Part shown: positions 57,079 through 64,000 of the stretch, piece by piece
Position numbering within the stretch: position 1 is the stretch's first letter
Layout: every line of letters starts with the position of its first letter
The notes under the pieces: generated by a model
What the model was told of the DNA's origin: nothing
What the model saw: only the letters and a program-made list of their open reading frames with translations
The model's database searches: none
Origin: Flabesymbios commensalis
Taxonomy: Eukaryota; Annelida; Polychaeta; Terebellida; Flabelligeridae
Reading direction: 5' to 3'
Assembly: GCA_964017125.1 (NCBI GenBank)
Contig: OZ024902.1
Coordinates: 54,451,267-54,515,266, forward strand
Length of the DNA stretch: 64,000 nucleotides
Translations under genes and position numbers: made by a program

Positions 57079-57131
57079 ATGAGTCAGTTGGTAAAACTGG
57101 GGCAAGGCCCCAGTTTCACCAACCGACTCAT
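57079..57131. repeat. Perfect-looking short hairpin
   Basis: Arms ATGAGTCAGTTGGTAAAACT and AGTTTCACCAACCGACTCAT, joined through GGGGCAAGGCCCC. Two or three mismatches in about 25 bp. Isolated; no related copy was noticed. Confidence 0.85.
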
Positions 57132-59155
57132 GTCTAAAATGTACTCTTAAATACCGTCTGGTAACAAGGTCCTCGGGGAAAGATTCACATGCAACATCAC
57201 TCAACACGAGACAAATACCTACAATACCTAAATCGCCACTCAAAACGTTTCATTGCAACCACCGTACAACCACCGCACAGGTCTATATAGGTATAAAATA
57301 GCCTCATCTTATTGTTGGAGCCGAAACTGATGTACTCATATAGGGTCTTACACAAATAATTACAGGCTGGGAGAAAATGGGGAACAGAGCCAAAGAAACT
57401 GTAGATATCGAGGAATCTACATGTAGCAAAAAGTAGTCAAGCTAATAAGCATGCAGCTTTTGACCCCATGTTGTTTTGAGCTCAATTAATTAATAGAAGC
57501 ATAAAATATGTTGCAATAATTTATTTACCAATGATTTATACATTGATGTTTATCCCAACTATTTATCCCCCATATTATTGGGATAGTTACATAATAGTGT
57601 ACGCCATTTTTACTCCTCCGCCTCCGCGTATCCATAAATCAATTTTGCTCTAAGCTAACCGATGATTTATTTTTATTTTTCAAAGATGTTCGATGTGCTT
57701 GGAGAATTCTTCAAATATATTTTGTGGCGATGTTTTTGATGGCCGCCTAGTAAAAATTGTGCACACGATATCTTCTGTGTCGTTGCTTTAATTGCATTCA
57801 AATTTGATGTGCTGGCTCTCCAGGTATAATTATGTCCCATGATCTGATAATGTTTTGGAAGAAGCTATTGAAAAATCCATTAGGAACATAACCTATTAAA
57901 AACAAAATCCATTAAAAATAGTAACCGACGTGAACAAAAATCGAGACTGGAGGTGGCTGGCGGTATTTATCACAACTGATTGAAGGCCGAATAATAACAA
58001 TAATCATGTTACCAAGTACTTGGGATAATTAAAAGTAGTCTAGACCCACCCTTATTAATTGAAATATATGGCTCAGTCTGCCATAAGATGTACCTTACAG
58101 GGCTGAAATATTTGTCTTCGTACCTCAGCTTTTGAATATAAAGATGGTCCCCGAGCTAAAAGGATTAAATAAAAATATACTTGGGTCGGACTTTCCATAC
58201 AATAGACGATGAAGTCGCCACTCGGGGAGGTTGAATACAATGTTGGGCTATGAAAAAACAATGTCTAACATGAACTCGTAATTCAGTAGGCCTATATTAG
58301 AGAATATAGACGAGAGAATGCCATATTGATAATTCTATTCTAATCGATGCTGCCAGAAGTTTAGTGTTTTACTATTTTGGCCTGCGCATTTTGTTCCACG
58401 ATCTCTCCAATCATTTTTGGAAAGTGGCATACTTAATTGTCATAAAAATACTGAGCACTACTCTTAAAACATGCGTGTGGTATTTTGACATTATGCAGGT
58501 GGAATAAGAACTACAATAAATTGTATGCGTGGGGCCAATACATGTATCTCAATTGACCGATCATTGTGACGAATAATGTATTAAAGGGATTATTAAAATA
58601 ATATAGCATAATCTAAATATTTGAATTAGGCCTATACAGTATTTTGTACAAAAATAGTTATGTCGTTTATTTTTACAAAATGATTTATATAAACGGCTAA
58701 ATAATATTAGGTGATCATACAACATTTTAATGCAAACTAAATCGCGTTATACGGAGCTATATTGTTCACATTCTGTACCACGTTTCTCACGGTTACGTTA
58801 TGTTCCAGAACTCAGTAGGCCTGCAAGCCTAGATTTGCACAGATACATGCCAGGAATACATTTTATATATTAGCATATTTTGGTTGTTTGGCTGGCTGGT
58901 TGGTTGATTATTTGTTTGTTTGGTTAAGAAAAAAATGATTTCGACTATAATTATTATAATAGGCCTAATCACCAGCAATCGTAGGCCTATTTGTCCAATC
59001 TGTGAAGTAAAGATGCTATTCTAAGCAAGGACACCTGGTGAGTACATCATAACTACCCAATTGAAAGAGTCAACACGGAGTCTTGTACGACATCACAGAT
59101 CATTCACAGATTAGTTGGGTCATTTTTCTGCATTTTATGACCATTTTCATGAAAG
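57132..59155. other. 2-kb interval without recognised feature
   Basis: AT-rich with short frames only. No repeat partner within the window was noticed. Confidence 0.4.
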
Positions 59156-59159
59156 CTCA

Positions 59160-59565
59160 GTTTTTTTGGTGGTTTTAGGTACTTGAGATGGTCATCTAAA
59201 AAATGAGCTCCTATGCCCCTCGCGATTTTGGGGGGTAAGTCCCGAAAAACAGCGTTTTAAAAAATGGCCGCCATCGGTTTCGACCGAACAGAAATTTTTC
59301 ATTTGTGGAGCTATTTTGACAAACAAAAGTTCAATTTTGACTAATTCTGACATGGGGATTTCATTTCTGACATTTATTTTAATCTTAAACATATTCTTGA
59401 GCATGAATTCAAAAAGGCGGCCGCAAACAACGTAATTCAGAAGCAAATGTAACATTTTTATCCCGTGGGGACATTTTGACTGATAAAAGGCAATTTTAGA
59501 CCAATAGGCCAATTCAGGCATGGGAATGCATTTCTAGCATCATTTTTTATTTTTTTGTCTGAAGA
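59160..59565. repeat. Two diverged tandem units of about 155 bp
   Basis: 'aaatggccgccatc' ... 'gacatggggatttcatttct' and 'aaggcggccgcaa' ... 'ggcatgggaatgcatttcta' recur in order. The style resembles the termini of the XPG-like/CXC elements. A short HTDWNN-like reading at about 59570-59590 is suggestive only. Confidence 0.6.
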
Positions 59566-59629
59566 GCGGAGTCATACAGACTGGAACAACCAGAGTGTCA
59601 ATAACACAGAAGCTCATCTTTAATTAGCG

Positions 59630-60127
59630 CATAAGTTAATTACGAATTAAAATTTCTGAAATTCGTGAGGAAATTGTATGCACAGGCACGAGCTCTTTCA
59701 AACAAAGTAAACACAATTGAAATCGGATAGGAATTTGGGGAAGGAGAAGCACTTCTTGTGAATTGTGGCCAAAATGTCCTAATTAGGTCTTAATTAGGTC
59801 ATAAGTTGATTATTGATAAAAATTTCTGAATTTCACGAGGATGTTTTATGCACAGACAAGAGCTCTTTCACACAAAGCAAACACAATTGAAATTGGATAA
59901 GAAATGAGGGAGGAGAAGCATTTCTTGTGAATTGTGGCCAAAGTGTCCTAATTACGTCTTAATTAGGTCATAAGTTCATTATTGATTAAAATTTCTGAAA
60001 TCCGTAAGGAAGTTTTACGCACAGGTACGAGCTCTTTCAAACAAACCAAACAAAATTGAAAGCGGATAAGAATTGAGATAGTAGAAGCATTTCTTGTGAA
60101 TTGTGGTCAAAGTGTCTGATTAAATAA
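59630..60127. repeat. Three tandem units of about 170 bp
   Basis: Units start with CATAAGTT at 59630, 59800 and 59969. Each contains 'gagctctttcaaacaaa' and 'tttcttgtgaattgtggcca' (or close variants). Confidence 0.93.
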
Positions 60128-60149
60128 AGGTCACCAGAGGTCGAATAAT

Positions 60150-60670
60150 ATGACCCTGGCCCAAAATAATTACCCTGAAAATTTAAACGTCTTAAATTTT
60201 TAAAGGAATAGAAAATACTTAGTTTAGTGTTTTCTTCCAGTGAAGTATATCATATATTTTTTATAGAAACCTTAAGGGTTATCAATATCAGTAGACTTGC
60301 CAAACAGTAAACTTGTCAAAAAATCTAGAAAACCGACAGAATGAAATTTTTTCGGGATTTGGGGAATATTGCACTTTCAATGATAACCAACAGCATCATT
60401 CGAACCCTCAAAATAACGAGAATAGACCTTGTGATAAGGTGGATCACTGATCAAATTTTAGCACCCCTGAGAATTAAAACGTCTCCAATTTGAAGGGGAA
60501 TTACAATTTACTCATTTAGTGTTCCATTCTATTAAATAATGTCTCATGCAAGTTTTTTTAGAAACAATAGGGATGATCATATAATTTATTTGTATTATCA
60601 TAGTCTTACTTTTTATTAGTAATATTAGTCAACTCGGCATACATTTACTAGAAAACCGTCATAATTTACC
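60150..60670. repeat. Two diverged tandem units of about 280 bp
   Basis: 'aaacgtcttaaatttttaaa' ... 'tttagtgttttcttcca' ... 'tttttatagaaacctta' recurs as 'aaacgtctccaatttgaagg' ... 'tttagtgttccattcta' ... 'tttttttagaaacaata'. Confidence 0.7.
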
Positions 60671-62281
60671 ATTTTTACGTGATTTGGAATATTTAATAAT
60701 TATTAAAGATAATGTTATATACCCCTATAAACAGTAACGGGGTAATTAAAAATTCAAAATAAAACTAGCCGATAAAATTAAAGGCCCATCCTATACTACC
60801 CCCCCCCCCTCTCCCAATACACAAGCTGCAGCATCTGCGCCAAAATGCATGACTGAGGAAATCTCTTTAAAATTGTCAGTTTCTGGTGTTACTCTTCTAC
60901 ATATGGTTTGTCATCCCGAGTGCTACTACTGGCCTCTCAGCTACTAATGCGCTATTGACTAATTTTTACCTAATGTTTGTCTGCCATCCAAAACATAAAA
61001 AAAAAAAATTGGATCAACAAACTAACGCTTCGCGCTTGCTACCCGTTGGCTGGATTGACGTTCAGCTCATGATGTACTTGGTGCCTGCTCAGGTAAAGTT
61101 TGAATTTAGTGCCGATTTGAATAAGTTATATTTTTTCTAAAATTACTGGCCGGTAACATTGATTATCACACAAATAAATGCACGTAGTAAGGTCACTACC
61201 AGATATTAGAAGCAAAAACAAATGGGTTGTCAAATTATGCAAAATTACTTTTAACCTGCACATTGTATGAGGCAACAAGACATTTGCATGTAATCAATGA
61301 GTCGAAGTTGATAAGAGTAAATTATATTACATGGCTAGTGAGTTGTTTGAACATTTCAGACATAGATCAATGTATTAAAGAAACAGTGAATAAACAATGC
61401 CTTCGTCGAGCGCCTTCAATTCACTTACTGGTTACAGACAGACATGTTCTACCAGTTCTCACACATTATTCTATAGTGTACATTGAAACACATCTAAATC
61501 AATTAGACCGGTCTCATTTGTTTGCTACTTGGATGTCTATCATTATATGTTGCCTGTGAAATAGGAATGAATGAACTCTGAATTCTACAGTTTGGTATTG
61601 ACAGTTGTGTTTAGCTTCGTTCCATCTCATTAATATTGTAGCCTATATATTCTCCATTCTCGTCGATCAATGTGAGTGGGGCTGAGAATATTTTGACAGA
61701 TTCAAAACCTGTTGGAGAATGACTTAACTTAATTATGATGAAAAGCAAAATTATGTACATGTATCAGGTTTATGGGAACAAAGAACATGTACATAAATCC
61801 ATGAAAACCTCTTCCAAGTTAACAACGAATTTAATGTGTTTAATATTGAATAAAAGCTAAAATAGGGCACAAAAACACATCCTAAGCATTTGTTATATAC
61901 GTTACAACCATCACTGAATGTGAAAGCTTTGCCAAGTTATATATAGTGGGTGATGAGAAATAGCAATTTGTCAGGGGGGTCGTTCAACCACGGACGAAGC
62001 CTAAAAACCCTTATTCTATTATAGTATAGATATTAAATAAATAATACAAACTATTGTAAACATACGTTATCATGTGAGAGCGACAGTGCAGTATTTTTGA
62101 TATTAATATGTAAAAAGCGAAAGTTTTTGGACGATTCAAAATCTATCCTTGACTTAACATTACAATAGTGTGTATACAATAACCACTCAGATTGGGCATC
62201 CACCCACTTGGCTTGCACTGCTAAAGGCCCATTAACATAATAATGTGCATAAAGTCATCACCTCAACCGCCTTATACTGTT
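60671..62281. other. 1.6-kb interval without recognised gene
   Basis: A plus-strand frame of 110 codons (61227-61559, with text such as INESKLIRVNYITWLVSCLN) has no recognised domain; it may be chance or decayed LINE. Poly-C at about 60799-60809. Confidence 0.35.
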
Positions 62282-62518
62282 TTAACCCTTGTGTTTCTAA
62301 GACGGTATATATATAAGTTTTCAAGCAATTTTGAGACAAAATAAAATACCACTAAAATTTGTAGCATATATTGTTCAAGATGCTCCAATAAATCGATGTG
62401 GGAGATTTTTTATTAATAACATTATTTTTTATTCATTTCAAGCTGGGAAGTGCGTTAGCAATTCCAGCTTGAAATGAATGAAAAATACTCACAAGCGATT
62501 CAGCAGCACAAGGGTTAA
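62282..62518. mobile_element. TTAA hairpin MITE (family H5)
   Basis: TTAA flanks ends CCCTTGTGTTTCT and, on the minus strand, CCCTTGTGCTGCT. A hairpin near the right end has the stem 'tcatttcaagctggaa' and loop text AGTGCGTTAGCAAT. Same architecture as H1, H2 and H4 with another stem. Confidence 0.8.
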
Positions 62519-63225
62519 AACTTGAACTATATCACGCTGCACATAATAGGCCTATGCTTGTCAACTGTTTCAATACATACACTACTCTGCCATCCCATGT
62601 TCACTATATGTACAGTGATGGTCATTATCATGTATCAATATTGATTGATATGCAGACCTGTAATGATCACACTGGTGTTCATCTTGCTCAATTTGATTCA
62701 TAATTTCATGTCTATCGGTGGAATACCGACATCCGAAATACGTATCTGAGTTAAAGCAGCTGTGTCGTTTTGCTTCACTAAAACATAATCTTTGCATTGC
62801 GGCGCACCCCACTCCTGTGGACGTTGACCAAGGCTGCACCGGGTGTGGGGCCACAATGTTTACTGAGCGAGTCATGACGACCCTCCTACTTTAATAATTT
62901 AATGTCAACAGTATAAAATAAGTATCATCTGATAAAATCCATTTATATTCTCATTTAATTTGATAATAGTATCAATAAAAATGCACAAGAGTAGCTAAAT
63001 ATTGCTATAGCTAATATTTTTTGTGTCAAGTTTCCATTGCTATATGAAATTTACGTGACACAATCTCCCTTCCTCTACATGTATATTCTTGTATTACCAT
63101 TATTACCATAAGCTCACAGGCCACAAACGTTATTTATAGTGGAATAGGAACCCGCATACATATGTCTGAATAGTTAATTGTTTTATTTATTTTAATTTTT
63201 TTAATCGTTACTGGGCGGATAAAAG
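62519..63225. other. Interval without recognised gene
   Basis: A minus-strand frame of 97 codons (62875-62582) shows no recognised motif. Confidence 0.35.
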
Positions 63226-63229
63226 CTAT

Positions 63230-63850
63230 ACTAGGAGCCCAACATTTTCTTTGTATTTAATAGACACCAAACAGCGGCAACATCGACATTCGTCCAACGT
63301 AAAACAATAAATTGATATTATTTTCGACAGAATAGAAGCAGATTCATGATTTCGGTGATAGTGGGTGTAACCAGAAGGTAGCTTAGAAATAGCATTGTGA
63401 ATAAAATCCAAGATGGCTGCCATTAATTTGTGCAAAATCAAGAAATAATTTGTTATCATTTTTGACAGAATAGAGAAAACTGAGAAGGCAGCCAAAACGC
63501 AAGCAAAATACTGCGTCACATGCCAGTGCAAGAAATGAGTATAACCTTTGTTAGAATATTAGGATAAATCGATTTTGGTGCCTACATTTTCAGGTACACT
63601 CGACATGATGGTGTCATCAGAAAAATAATTTTAAAAATGATCAAAATGCTTAAACCCATGATGGCGGCCATAAAGCAAGCAAAATAACCGCATCAGTACC
63701 TAAAAAGACTAAAAGAAATGTGCAGGTCTATAGCTTTGACTGGAATGGATATAGATCGATTTTGGTGATTTTTTGGTGTTTTTTGGTTAATAGGATTTTT
63801 ACATATGCCATACATTGTGGCGTCATGATAAAAAGCGTGAGACATGACAA
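63230..63850. repeat. Repeated 'tgacagaatag' / 'gatggcggcc' blocks
   Basis: 'tattattttcgacagaatag' and 'tatcatttttgacagaatag' recur, as do 'aagatggctgccat' and 'gatggcggccataa' with 'gcaagcaaaata'. The pattern resembles element termini seen at 51-54 kb but no full inverted repeat was traced. Confidence 0.5.
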
Positions 63851-63855
63851 AGAGG

Positions 63856-64000
63856 TTAACCCTTTAACCGCCGGTGCCGCATATATTCGGCTTTTCATTT
63901 TTTATTAGCACATTAAGTACCACCTTCGAAACATGTTAAAGATAAAATGTGACATCAATCAGCAGTATTTGAAAACAGTTGACCTCCATTTTGTCAAATC
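63856..64000. mobile_element. TTAA hairpin MITE (family H1), cut by window end
   Basis: TTAA (63856-63859), then CCCTTTAACCGCCGGTGCCG and a body identical in order to the copies at 1502 and 24442, up to 'ccattttgtcaaatc' at the window edge. The hairpin would follow outside. Confidence 0.85.

Noticed and set aside
59567-59600. HTDWNN reading as the start of a third XPG-like/CXC gene
   Set aside because: Only six residues agree and no further segment of the family follows.
61227-61559. 110-codon plus-strand frame as a gene
   Set aside because: No recognised motif, no splice or promoter support; AT-rich context. Noted in the interval entry only.

Overview
The window reads as a repeat-dense stretch of a marine invertebrate nuclear genome. 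Spliceosomal-type exons, many short palindromic MITEs, CR1/L2- and Jockey-like LINE pieces, tRNA-derived SINEs, tetranucleotide microsatellites and frequent 'taggcctat' words suggest a deuterostome such as a hemichordate, echinoderm or lancelet. That placement is an impression from sequence style, not a measured result. No intact host gene is visible. The only host-like coding signal is a minus-strand, apparently incomplete 2-O-sulfotransferase-like gene at 6.5-7.9 kb.

Layout. 0-6.5 kb: a minus-strand Jockey/CR1-type LINE tail, then plus-strand fragments of a second LINE mixed with TTAA-flanked hairpin MITEs. 6.5-9.3 kb: the sulfotransferase-like exons, then sequence with nothing recognisable. 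9.3-22.6 kb: a direct segmental duplication of about 3.1 kb. Copy A (9.28-12.41 kb) carries an 812-bp TIR element with a 9-bp target duplication that is absent from the other copy. The second copy (15.2-15.7 plus 20.96-22.6 kb) is split by a 5.2-kb TIR-bounded element. That element encodes a decayed protein with zinc-binding cysteines, an XPG/FEN-like nuclease-like core and a C-terminal CXC-like domain; two copies of a 680-bp element have inserted in it. Between the duplicates lie a 1.37-kb TIR element and a minisatellite. 22.6-34 kb: MITEs, hairpins, a 35-unit 60-bp satellite and a long (GAAT)n array.

34.7-43.95 kb looks like one nested composite. Outer GGGGAGAGGGGC-type TIRs enclose a 440-bp inverted repeat and a TA-flanked 4.2-kb pogo-like element. 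That inner element holds a 196-bp tandem array rich in its own TIR word and a nearly continuous minus-strand LINE. 44-50 kb: tandem arrays and palindromic MITEs. 51-54 kb: a second long-TIR element with remnants of the same nuclease-like/CXC protein family as the 15.7-21 kb element. 54-64 kb: a SINE with two tRNA-like heads, a second tetranucleotide array, stacked tandem duplications and more TTAA MITEs, one running off the window end.

The most interesting material is (1) the two related TIR-bounded elements whose only visible gene is an XPG/PIN-like plus CXC protein rather than a recognisable DDE transposase, and (2) several TTAA-flanked MITE families whose subterminal hairpins differ in stem sequence but share a GCGnYAGC-type loop, including one copy in which only the hairpin core is inverted. 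All boundaries and similarities were read by eye, without alignment software or database searches.
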